Below, piece after piece: positions 53,165 through 64,000 of a stretch of DNA of 64,000 nucleotides. Every line of letters begins with the position of its first letter. Positions within the stretch are counted from its first letter, which is position 1. This stretch comes from Dermatophagoides farinae. Taxonomy: Eukaryota; Arthropoda; Arachnida; Sarcoptiformes; Pyroglyphidae. The notes under the pieces were generated by a model that saw nothing but the letters and a program-made list of their open reading frames with translations, ran no database searches and was not told the DNA's origin. The stretch lies in contig NC_134679.1 of the NCBI RefSeq assembly GCF_024713945.1, positions 5,771,001-5,835,000 on the forward strand, given 5' to 3'. A program made the translations under genes and the position numbers.

Positions 53165-53585
53165 ATTTCAAAGTTCCTGGCACTTGTATTCCTAATTATC
53201 ATCATCATCATCATCATCGTCATCGTCATCGTCAACAAGACAGAATTACTACAACGACATGTTCCTAATCTAATTGTATCGTCATCAATCGATCAACTCA
53301 ATTCAATTGCTAGTTCCTTTCAAGTGTTCACCGAACACACACACCTAATACAACACACAAGTTCCTGTCTATTCGTCTAGAAGAATATTGAAAATTTGAA
53401 TCCATTTCAAAGTTCCTAGAAAATTTTTGAAATCCTAATTGATGATGTGTTTTTTTTCTATCTCTCTCTCTCAAAAAACGTATTTCAAACCAGGTTCCTT
53501 TTTCAATAGAAAAACAAATGGAGAAATGTTCCTGAAATCTTTATTTCACCAGCATCACCATCTAATCAACTGAATTTTTCGTCAG
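53165..53585 (+). other. GTTCCT motif array; possible non-coding exon
   Basis: Seven GTTCCT hexamers start at 53173, 53261, 53313, 53361, 53412, 53494 and 53528, against only isolated copies elsewhere in the window. Two copies share the 14-mer ATTTCAAAGTTCCT (53165-53178, 53404-53417); a third has ATTTCAAA, a 4-base gap, then GTTCCT. CCTAAT recurs at about 53191, 53264, 53344 and 53432. Spacings (88, 52, 48, 51, 82, 34) do not keep a reading frame, so it is not a repeat protein. The stretch ends at CAG followed by GTAAGT (53586-53591), a consensus 5' splice site. I read it as a possible first, non-coding exon or lncRNA exon. No function is known to me. Confidence 0.4.
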
Positions 53586-53990
53586 GTAAGTTTTTTTCAA
53601 TTTTTTTAAACCCTTGTGAAACACAAAAAGGCCAGTAGTTTAAAGGTCACTCATCATCATCATGGTGATGATGATGAAAAACGTTTAATGTTGAAAATGT
53701 TTCTTTGGAACACAAATGTCATGTGTCAGTCAAATCATTCAGCCAGTCAATTCAATCGTTTATTCATTCATTCATTCATTCAGACAAATTATCCATTTGT
53801 GAATATGCATGATGGTTGATGGTAATGGCAATGAATATATCTGCCAATCATCATCATCATCTATTAATCGTTTTTTTTGTTTGTTTGAAATATGAAATAT
53901 TTATTTAAATTATTATTGAGCAGATGTCTCACTCACTAGAACATTCAACTTTAACCAGAAAAAAAAGAGGAAAAAAAATCCCGTCATAAA

Positions 53991-54025
53991 ATCCAATTGA
54001 TCATCATCTGTTTGATCAATTGGAT
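53991..54025. repeat. Perfect 13-bp inverted repeat (hairpin)
   Basis: ATCCAATTGATCA (53991-54003) and TGATCAATTGGAT (54013-54025) are exact reverse complements with a 9-base loop. A possible 3' splice site, TTTGTTGCAG, ends at 54040 just after it. Confidence 0.92.
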
Positions 54026-54069
54026 ATTTGTTTGTTGCAGATCAATCAAATTGTCGATCAATAGACATC

Positions 54070-54087
54070 CAACCGGTGTGCCGGTTG
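54070..54087. repeat. GC-rich 7-bp hairpin with TGTG loop
   Basis: CAACCGG and CCGGTTG flank a TGTG loop exactly. It is notable mainly because GC-rich stems are rare in this sequence. Confidence 0.85.
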
Positions 54088-55484
54088 AACCGCCAAAATT
54101 TTTCAATCAATCAGTGTTTTTTATTTTCTTGAATCGATTTTTGTTTTGTTTTGTTTGTTTCATTGATTCTGTATTCAAAAGAGATGTGTGTGTGTGTGTG
54201 TGTTCATGCGCAATTTATGCATTCTAGCAGCAAATATCTATGTGGAGTATCAAGACACTGTGTATGTGTGTGTGTATGAAGAAGGTGTGAAGCAATTAGT
54301 GTCAGAATGACAGTGTACACACAATATACATTGTGAGATTGTATTAAAAAAAATAAAAAAAAAAATACAAATATCCCTGTAGATTTTATTATTTAACATC
54401 ATGTAATGCTGCTATCAATTTTTTTTTTGTTTTGTTTTGTTTCATTTTACCATATGACCGCCCCGTTCTTTGATGTTCATGTCATTACAAACAAACAAAA
54501 TTTTTTATTTTGAGAAGAAAAGAAAAAAAAAATCCCTTTATAGTCACAATTGATAACGTATATATTATGTGATGAACATAAATGGATGAATGTATAACAA
54601 ATGTAAAATATATTATATTACATTATGGCCATTACATTTTTTTAATTGTCCATATTATGACCATCACTGCATACAGCATAGAAACCGGAACATTAAATTT
54701 TGTTGTTGTTGTTGTTGTTATTTGATAACAGAAGAAAAAATAACAAATTGATAGAACAAAAGAGAATTAAAGAGAGAGAGAGAGAAAATGAATGAAAAAA
54801 TGATTAAGATAGAAGACAACACAGACAGAAGAAAAAAATAAGCGAAGGAGGAGAAAGAGAGAGATAGATAGATGGAAATTATAAACAGTGAATGGAAACA
54901 TAAACGTCGTATATATATGTAACGTAATACATACATACATACATGACCTAAGAAGAAGAAAAAAAAATGTTGGTAAAGCATTTTTTTTTTTTTTTTTTTG
55001 GTCATCATCACATCAGTCATTCATTCAGTCAGTTACAGACAACATAACTTGGCGCGAACCACTCTCATACACCCGCACACGCATACACACAGACACAGAC
55101 ATACACGATTCTGTTTTTCTGTTCCACATTATTATTTCATATCATATATATATCGATGATGATTCTGTGATCAAATCGATTGAATCAAAAAAAAAAAATA
55201 TTGATTCTTAAAAGTGTTTTTTTTTGTGTCGTCAAATGCCTTATCAACAAGTATTTTGATTTTGTTTTGTTTATTTTTGGTTTTCCATTTTTTTTTGCCG
55301 GTTGATAATTTTCATCATTCTTTTTTTTTTTGTTCAATTTTAGCCCATTACAATTGGCCATTCATCAAAGTTCCTGTATGTAAATTTTAAAATCCACATC
55401 CATACACACACACGCACACATACCGTCATTGATTCCAACCATTTTGTTTGTTTTGTTTGTTGTTGATTTCATCCTTATCAGATC

Positions 55485-55540
55485 GATCAACCAACCAACC
55501 AACCAACCGATCAACCAACCGATCAACCAACTGATCAACG
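55485..55540. repeat. Higher-order GATCAACCAACC repeat
   Basis: GATCAACCAACC-type units stand in tandem: one with extra CCAA copies, then two 12-base units (the last ending CT), then a partial GATCAACG. A tetramer has been captured in a 12-base unit. Confidence 0.85.
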
Positions 55541-55776
55541 CGTAATAACATCATTGTTTTTTGTGTTACATATTTTTTTTATTATTAAGAAACTACCGGA
55601 TTTCGGTCGATTTTGTGTGTATATGTGAAAATTTTCCAAGTTCCTATGAAATTGGTGGTGTTGTCATTCTTGAATGAAAAAAAATTTCCAATTCATGTGA
55701 ATAATCCATAGATTCATCAATTTATCCGTTACCACAAGTGTTTTTCACCTTTTTCAGTGTGTGTGTGTGTGTGTCG

Positions 55777-55800
55777 TGGACACCATATTTTTGGTGTCCA
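55777..55800. repeat. Perfect 8-bp hairpin
   Basis: TGGACACC (55777-55784) and GGTGTCCA (55793-55800) flank an 8-base AT loop. It directly follows a TG run. Confidence 0.85.
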
Positions 55801-55906
55801 AGAAAAATAATTACTGCTGTTGTTGTTTCTTCTTCTTGAGATGCAAATTCATCATGTGTTTCTCTGTGTCTGTGTAATATTTGTTTTATTAATTGATTTT
55901 TGTCAG

Positions 55907-55979
55907 CATCATCATCATTATCGTCTAAGTAAAAACAACATCACCATCAACAGTCATCGATAGCCAACAAAATAAACTG
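55907..55979 (+). other. Possible small non-coding exon
   Basis: TTTTTGTCAG (ending 55906) is a good acceptor, and CTG followed by GTAAGT (55980-55985) a good donor, flanking 73 bases. It has no ATG and stops in the frames I read, so it would be 5' UTR or lncRNA. It could follow the exon that ends at 53585. Splice sites are the only evidence. Confidence 0.3.
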
Positions 55980-57155
55980 GTAAGTTCAATTGATTTAAAT
56001 TTTCATTTTATTTGATTCGGATATCTAGTTTTTTTCCTGTTTTTCTCATAATAATTTTCTTTATTTGTTTAAAATGAATTGAATCAATGATTGTGACGAA
56101 TGAATTGACGTATAAAAGTTTTTTTTGTTGTTGTTGTTGTTGAAAAGATGAAATCGGGTTTTTTTCCCGATAAACAAAACAAATAGAAAAGATTCTTGTT
56201 TCACACACACAGTACCTATCAAATTTTTTTTTCTTCTTTAGCCACCCCAATATATTCAATTAATTCAATCAATTTGAAATTTTCGTTTGTTTTGTTTGAT
56301 TCTCGTTGTTTGCCACTCTTCAAAATGATGATGATGACGACGATAAAGATAGAACATTTCACATTATTTATATTTGGCCAAAAAGTGAAAAAAAAATTTT
56401 TTTGATGATTATTGTGTATGTTTGTATGATGCGCTTGAATAATTTTTTTGATCTGATTTTTTTTTCTCACACACACACACACACACGATATATTGCCAAA
56501 ATTGTCATTTCTTTGGTTGGATTTTGATTCTGTATTTGTTTTTTTTGTTTTTGTTTTTCTTTCTCTCATCATTGACAATCGATATACCTGTGTGTGTGTG
56601 TGTGTTTGTAAATTTGATTATTCTAATTTGTATTCCATTTTGTTTTTTTTTTTTTGTTGTTGTCCATCAACATTTGGATTTGAATTGAATTTTTTTTTTG
56701 GTGTCGAAATTAAAGTTTTTCATTCATTCATTCATTCATTGGTTATTATTTGTTTTGGATGTTGATCAAAAAAGGAGTGGTAAAATGAAAACATATTGAT
56801 GCAATCAATTGATTTGATTTTATACGTATGTCATTTGTATTGAATTCCGGTTTGTTTTATTTTCATTGTTCCAGTTAGTCAGTCATTCATTCATCAAATG
56901 ATAAAATCAGAATCGAAACAAAAAATCTTCATTATCATTACCATTTGATTAGACATACACACACACACACACACAGAATTTTGTGATTCTTTTCATCCAT
57001 TCCATTTTGTTTATTTGTTTATTGACAGCCAACCATAATGATAACGAAAAATAAAGGGTTCAAGTTTCATTATAGGATTATGGCTGCTTTTGCTGCTGAT
57101 TTCGGTTATTCTATTTCCCTTGGCCTTCTTTTTCCTTTTTACTAAAAAAAAAAAA

Positions 57156-57180
57156 AAAATATACAACCGTTGTATATTTT
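57156..57180. repeat. Perfect 11-bp hairpin
   Basis: AAAATATACAA and TTGTATATTTT flank a CCG loop. The left arm grows out of an A tract. Confidence 0.85.
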
Positions 57181-57517
57181 GGTTAGTTACCAATGGTGAT
57201 GATAGGGTAAATTAGTTTTGAATTTTGTCTGTCTGTGTGTGTGTGTGTGTATGGTTGTTGCAATTTAGATAAAGGCAAAATGTATCGTCAACTATTAAAT
57301 TGATGTGACTACTATATATAGCTATAATTAATGCATGTCGCATGTGCATTATTTAGCCTTGCCTCCAAAAAAAAAAAAAAAAATAGCAAAAAAAATTGGG
57401 TGTCGATCCATCGTTTATTTGGTTTTTTTTATAATTTGTTTGTTTTTGTTTTATTATTCAGGTTGCAGAATTTTTTTTTTTTTTTTTGGTTTTTTTTTAT
57501 TATCATGCCGAATAATG

Positions 57518-57551
57518 AGAAACACGAAAAATAGTCATTTTTCGTGTTTTT
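57518..57551. repeat. 13-bp perfect hairpin, 15 with one wobble
   Basis: AAACACGAAAAAT (57520-57532) and ATTTTTCGTGTTT (57537-57549) are exact reverse complements with an AGTC loop. One G-T wobble and one further A-T pair extend the stem on each side. Confidence 0.9.
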
Positions 57552-57941
57552 ATGACATTTATTTTAATAATTAATCCGATACCGGGAAACCTTAGAAAAA
57601 AAAACTTGGACAAAGTTCGTCAGTTTTAGCCAATTGTCACATTATCATTAGTTGATTATTTGATTTTGACAATTCTTATCTTGCTGCTGCTGGTACTGTT
57701 GTTGACAACATTTGATTCTCTAGGTTTTTTTGTTGTTTCAACATAGTTGCAGCATTCCCATCAACATCAACAACCACAACAACAACAATAGCCCAATTTT
57801 ATATTTACCCGAAAAAAAATCTGCGTTTTTTTGTGTATGTATGTATGTATGTATGGCATATTTACTTTGTTTGATATTCATTTGGTTAGTTAGTCATTTT
57901 TTTTTGCTTTATTTAACCATCAATATCATCATCATCAACAT

Positions 57942-57998
57942 CAACAACAACAACAACAACAACAACAACAGCAGCAGCAGCAACAACAACAACAACAA
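57942..57998. repeat. CAA-CAG-CAA compound repeat
   Basis: About ten CAA units, then four CAG, then about six CAA. Read as protein it would be poly-Gln or poly-Asn, but the surrounding frame is not gene-like. Confidence 0.9.
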
Positions 57999-60900
57999 TA
58001 ACCGATATATGCAACTTTTATTTTTTTTTTTCAATATATAAAAATTGCCACTATCTATCTCTATTTTCATATCATTTCATTCCATTTCTTTCAATCTGTT
58101 CCAAACATACACAAATATACACTGGTGGATATATTTTAATTAATATAACACACACACACATAAATATCGTTGGATATCGTATAAATTTTTTTTTTCTGGA
58201 TGACATATTCTCAGTATTATTCTGGTTTTTTTTTCATATTGGGTAAAATGTGTTGATTTTTAATCATTGATCCAATCATCATCATCATCATCATAATAAT
58301 TACGTGTATGTGTGTGTGTGTGTGTTATCATTACACAAACAATATTTTTGTGTATTTTTCTGGTTGTCAATGGTGACTGATATGTATTTGGGCGGCTTGG
58401 CTTGATGGCCTAGGATAAGGGTATCGATATAAGACTGATTTATATATGTAAATGATGTATGTATGTAAGTACAACATAACCGTGTGAACGGAGAATAATG
58501 TTTTGTTGGATATACCAACAATTCACACAAAGATTGATTTTGTTAAACACAGCAAAAAAAAAAATCTTATTTTTTTTCTTGTCATCGATGACCTTATTCA
58601 TTTGGATTTTCTGTATTTTTTTTTTTTTTTGTTTACACAAAAGAAAATTTTTTTTTCTGTTTTCTTTGGTGCAATTAACTCCATATTATACAACTTGCAA
58701 GAGGTTAATTTTCGTTGCAAATTTTCTCTCTCTCTCTCTCTCTCTCTCTTGTGTGATAATTAATAAATCTGATGATGATCATGATGATGACAGGTAAAAA
58801 TGATAATAATAATAAAAAGGATGAGTCGTTTGTTTGTCAAACTCAATCTTTTTCTACGTGTGTGTGTGTGTTATGTTTTCACAAGCTCAAGGCCAATATA
58901 TATGTGTGATTTAACTGATTTTTATTTGAAAAAATAAAAAAAAATTTCCATAAGTTATCCATTGAAACACGTTTTTACACACACAGAAAAAAAAACAATA
59001 TTTTAATAACAACGAATATATTATGAGAGCGAAAAAAATGACAATTAAAATGACTTTTCACCGCAAAATTATTACCACAATGATGATTGGTTTTTTTTTG
59101 AAAAAAAAGAGTAGGGTCTACACACATATTTGGTGGTTGGATTTTTTTTTTCGTGGCCATCATTATGGACATCTGTTGTGGTTCAATTTTGCCATTTTTA
59201 AAAAATTTGTAAAATTTATTCCAAAAAAAAAATTTTGTTTTCATCATAGTAGTGGCGGATTCTTTTTTTTTTTACTCTCGTCGGCATTTCTATCTGTTTC
59301 GCTTTCATTTGAGATGTTGTGTTTGGTCAAAATCATCATCATCATCATAATTCCAATCATTGGATTCAGGTTGAAATTGAAATGAAATTAACAGATACAA
59401 TACTTTCAATTCTTTGGAAAAATTAGCATCTATTTTTTTTCAAAGAAAAAATTTTAAACGTTTAAACAATCAAATTCAAAGGAATTTTGAGTCTTTTATA
59501 AAAACTCATCACCATTAACATTCATGTAATGTTGTTGCTTGTCGTCGTCGTCTTCGTCGTGTTTTTTTTTTCTTTAGAAAACACAAACATTGAATTAATA
59601 GTTTCGTAGTTGTTTTTTTTTTAATGACATTTTTATTATTATGATGATGATTTTGTTTCATGTGTCAGTACAATTCAAATACTTTGTCGGTATTTAGATT
59701 TTTGTGTTGGTTAAAGAATTTTTTTTTCTCTTCTTCTTCTTCTTCACTTTTAAACATTTTAATGATGAGATGAAAGAGAAAAAAAAATTGTGACAAAGTT
59801 TTAAATATGTGTGCGGCACATTGCGGTGATTTCATTCATTTGTACACCTTTTTTCTGAAGATTGTCGTTTAACGAGATTTTTTTTTTTGTTCGTGATTGA
59901 CATCGTATCGACACCTGTGATTGATGCGGTGATCGTTTGGTTTTAATTTGTTATTTTTTTGCCACCACTGATTCATAGAGTATGTTCAACTCTGATATAC
60001 ATACAAAAGGGTTATGCGATTAGATGAAGAGAGAATTTTTCCACAACTTTATAACAACAACAATAATTCACTTGTGATTCTAGTGGTTCAGGTTCAAATT
60101 TTAGGCCATGATGATGATGATGAGAGTATAATTTCTTGATTTTTTTTCTAAAATCTTGAAATTTGAAAACTCAACAATACTGTGTGATGTGAGTAGTTTA
60201 TATTCAACAATTAATTCAGTTTTTCGTTTATTGTTTGATGTTGATTTGCATTTTGAATTTTTGATGTGAATGATTAGTGTGTGTGTGTGTGTGATGACCT
60301 AGGTCACACATTGATTGCATTTTTTTTACATACACACACACACCCGCATCTCATATCATACATATATATTCGATGCCAATTCTTTTCTATTGTGTATACA
60401 TACATCACACTTGTATGTCTGCTGTTGTTTTTTTTTTTAATTTTGTATGAATCATTTCATTTAAGATTTTCAAGAAGAATTGGTTTTGATCACTTTTTTT
60501 TAATGAACCACTCAGAAAAAAAATCAATCCAATCAAGTGGTGCTGGTGGTGGTTTGCTTCGTCATCATCATCATCATCATCATCATCAACGTTCAATAGA
60601 TCGATCGATCGAATGATTTACATATCCAGATTATTATTATTCACAGAAATTTTTTCTTTTCGTTTTTCGTTTTTTGAATATTCACATCATTTTTTTTTGT
60701 TTAATCTAGTCAGGTATGTATAGGTAAAAGTAGTTAGTGGTTAGTAGTAGTGGTATTTTATGTTTGAGAAATGAAAAAAAGAATGACAGCAACAACAACA
60801 ACAGGCAAGGTTCGAAGAACTGAAATTCAAGCATAAAAACTTGAAGCCAAAAAAAAATGGATATAAATAAATAAATAACACCCTGTAGCCGATCATAAAT

Positions 60901-63733
60901 ATGTAGATATTCTTTTTTCAAAGATGTGCTGTGTGTGTATTTGTACGTTTTGTTTTTTCTTAAAAAATGAACGCACACACACACACAAGAGAATGAATGA
61001 ATGAATGAATGAATGGAAAAAGAAAATTAATCCTCAATCCAAAATCATTTATGATTATGATGATTACGATTATTTGTTGTTGAAGAATTAAAAGAAAAAA
61101 CTTTGGGCTTTTTCTTCATTCTCAATGTCGATCGTTTCGTTTCGTTTCATTTCATTTCATATTTTTTTCTTGTTTATTTGTGTGTGTGTGTGTGTGATCG
61201 ACATATCGATTGAACAAAATAAGTGAGTGAGAGCTAGAAAGAGGGGCAAAAAATCATGGATGGATGGATGAATGGTTGGCAAAGAAAATATGGCTAATCA
61301 TAATCGGGCTATATTTCTGATATGTATTTGATGATGATAAAAATCATATTTGCCACATTGCCACATTCATTGATGCACAGCATGATAAACGATATTGTTG
61401 TTGCTGTTGTTGTTGTTGGGACCATACCACCATACTACAACAACAACAACAACTTAAACCACAATTCACATATCATATATGTATGGTGCTGTTACATCAT
61501 TTAAATTTGATGTGTGTGTGTGTATATGAATGTGTTACCGAACCGAAGAAAACAAAACAAAAAAAATCATTTGACCTCCTGCCGTAAAATTCGTCTATAA
61601 TTTTTTTTTGTTCTTGGCTTTTGTTTTTTCTCTATATGCTGTTGTTTGTTCATTCATTTGTTGTTTGGTTGGTTCCGGATCAATTCAAGGTGGGATTTTT
61701 TTTTTCTTTCCTATGATCCGATAATGGTGTTTTAACTACGCATGCGGGTTTGAATATCATCAGTTTATTATTATTATTATTAATCAGTTATAAATTTTTT
61801 TTCATGTGGTTATTAATATAACCAAAAAAAAAAAGTTAATAAATGTTTTGCCTGTCTGTGTCTGTGTGTAAGTGTGTGTGTTGTTATATAGGATTCTATT
61901 GGATGATAATCTGCATATAAAATGAAATGAAATGAAATAGACAATGGATACACTATATATGTGTATGTGTGTGTGTATAATGATGATTATGGGTCCAATT
62001 TGTTTTGAAAATATTAATTTTTCTTCATGTTTTAATTTTTAATCCAAAAAAAAAGAAGAAGAAAAAAGAAATTGAATAAGAATAAATGAATGAATGAAGA
62101 ATAATAATAAGTAAAAAAAAAACTGGGCTTGTATTTTCGTTCTGTTTGGTCAGTTTAATCACTTTAGACACTTTAATTTTGATTGGCAATCCATGATTTT
62201 CAATGATGATGATGATGGCCCTTACCACTCTGATGATGATGATGATGAGTGTGTGTGCATCATTGGTCAGCTTTATTGTTTTTTTTTTGCTCGATTTCTT
62301 AGCCTCCACCTTATGTCTTGTGTGTGTGTATGCGTCTATAAATGAAAACATGCACTAAAAAAAAAAAAAAAAAATGCAAACCAAAAAATTAGAAGTATAA
62401 ATTTTTTTTTTTTAATTATTGACTCTCCATTTCTCTTAGTTCATCATTTGTTCTTTTACTTTGCTTTACTTTATTTTCAATTCAATTTGAAATTCATGTG
62501 TTTGGCCTTATTGATTTTTCTCTTGTTTTTTATATGTTCAACATTGAACTAATTGTTACCATCATCATCATCATCATAATTCTTTTTGTTCAACAACAAC
62601 AACAACAACACTGAAGCAATTGTGTGTAAAAGTCATTAAAAAAAAGAGAAGAAACGAAAAGAAAAGAACAACGACAAGCAAATCAAATCTTTTGGCCATC
62701 AAAAAAAAAATGATGTTGTTTGTGTTCAATTTTGTTTTGTTTTTTTTTTTTTTTAACATTTCAAGCAAATATATACACACACACACATCCTCTATTGAAC
62801 AAAATGCTAATTAATAACCATAACGAAAAATGATAATATGGCGAAAAAAAAAGATCCGATACACATGACATACGCACACACACATATGCAATGTGGTTTG
62901 AGTTGAAAAAAACAATTGAATTTAACATCCCACAGAGTGTGGAATTTTTTTTTTTTTTTTTTTTGGAAAAAAACGGGGCCTGAAAACTTGTTTTTGTTTT
63001 GTTATCATTATTGTTGTTGTTAGTTTGATCTCTTCTGTTGATCATCAGCAACAATTATGGTTGATGATGATGATGATGATGATCTTGCTCATTTTATTCA
63101 TTGATTAATTGAATACCCGAAGAAAAGAAAATAGCCTTTTTTCAGATTGTGTATATATAATGGCACTGATGTTCAATCATGTTTATTTATTTATTTTTTT
63201 TGTTCGAATAAAACAATGATCTGATCATCATCCATTTGGTCATTTTTTTTCTCTTTTTCTGGTCATCTAATTGAACCACTGTTGAACATTGTGAACACTT
63301 ACGTTTTTATTTTATTTTATTTTAAAATTTCAAATGCAAAAAAAAATCAACTTTATAATGAGAGTAATTAACCTTGAACAACAACGAAAACGAAAAAGCA
63401 TCAGAATTAGAATCATGGAATTTGAATGGAAATCATTTTTTGTGTAAATTTTTATGTTCTATATGTGTGTGTGTGTGTGTGTGTGTCATGTTTTTTGTTG
63501 TTGTTGTTGTTGGCAAATTGATGATGATGATGGACATTGATTACTACAATACTAGGCTACTACTACCCAGACAAAAGAGAAAAATTTTTCTGCAATCATC
63601 ATGATGATGATGAAAGAAGATTACCTGGTTTTTTCTTCTTCATCTTCTTCTTCATTTGCAGATTAATTCAATTCTTGTTGCTTGTTGTTGTTGTAATGTT
63701 AATTAATGTAATTTCAATTTTCGTGTGTCTCTC

Positions 63734-63737
<4 letters not shown>

Positions 63738-63786
<49 letters not shown>
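63738..63786. repeat. (TG)24 microsatellite
   Basis: Forty-nine bases of TG, the longest TG run in the window. It lies about 145 bp before the exon candidate at 63931. Confidence 0.95.
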
Positions 63787-63787
<1 letters not shown>

Positions 63788-63930
63788 GATTAGACTCATT
63801 CGTTTTGTTTTTTTTTCTTTCGTGCTTGTGTGTGTGTGTTGAATAAATCGTTCACAGATCAATCAATCAATCAGAAATTTTTTTTTCTTTAAAAAAAAAA
63901 TTAATCCAATGATGATGATGATTGTTTCAG

Positions 63931-64000
63931 TTGAACCAATTATCATTTACGATGATCGTAATCATCATCATCATCATCATCCAATCGTATTCGATGGATG
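63931..64000 (+). CDS. Start of a coding exon running off the window
   Basis: After an acceptor (GATTGTTTCAG, ending 63930) one frame reads two bases, then EPIIIYDDRN, six His, PIVFDG, open to the window edge. Mixed residues on both sides of the CAT run, and codons like those of the confident genes, suggest coding. The preceding intron would be phase 1. A second frame is also open but reads as an Ile run. No family can be named from so few residues. Confidence 0.4.
   Translation, partial: MNQLSFTMIVIIIIIIIQSYSMD

Noticed and set aside
33400-63084. Regularly spaced ATC/GAT repeats considered as a CRISPR-like or satellite array
   Set aside because: They are independent microsatellites without a constant unit length or spacer structure, in eukaryotic DNA.

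Overview
This is a eukaryotic, strongly AT-rich window. It is full of trinucleotide runs (ATC/GAT, CAA/TTG), dinucleotide microsatellites and homopolymer T or A tracts. Where genes occur, introns are short (roughly 50-370 bp) with GT..AG ends, and third codon positions favour A/T. Protein content (a septin-7/peanut relative, a KCTD1/KCTD15 relative, a testis-kinase-like pseudokinase) points to an arthropod. Together with the base composition I infer an astigmatid mite of the Dermatophagoides kind, but nothing in the sequence proves the species.

Layout. At 1.39-1.53 kb a plus-strand ATG exon with a good donor has no certain partner. At 4.25-7.95 kb lies a plus-strand, multi-exon septin of the peanut/SEPT7 group with a very long N-terminal extension, an in-frame 51-nt cassette exon candidate and a possible second terminal exon. 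At 9.6-10.9 kb a three-exon minus-strand BTB-domain gene of the KCTD1/15 type converges on the septin. About 9 kb without a recognisable gene follows. At 19.7-21.0 kb a single-exon minus-strand kinase-like protein has lost its catalytic residues. At 21.9-23.2 kb a three-exon plus-strand gene for an unrecognised protein with a probable coiled coil is divergent from the pseudokinase.

From 23.2 kb to about 63.9 kb there is no gene I can defend: about 40 kb of microsatellites and AT-rich sequence. The last 70 bases look like the start of a plus-strand coding exon that leaves the window. The desert may therefore be upstream or intronic DNA of that next gene. A few spots in the desert are not simple repeat: a possible short minus-strand exon near 44.0 kb, several perfect hairpins, and a 53.1-56.0 kb stretch. 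That stretch holds a long hairpin with an E2F-like motif, a cluster of seven GTTCCT motifs ending at a consensus 5' splice site, and a possible small non-coding exon. It is the best candidate for an undescribed element here, read as a promoter plus non-coding leader exons, or a lncRNA.

I see no tRNA, rRNA, CRISPR array, transposase or reverse transcriptase. The genes have no evident shared pathway: the septin is cytoskeletal, the KCTD protein is probably a transcriptional or ubiquitin adaptor, and the pseudokinase and its divergent neighbour are of unknown function.
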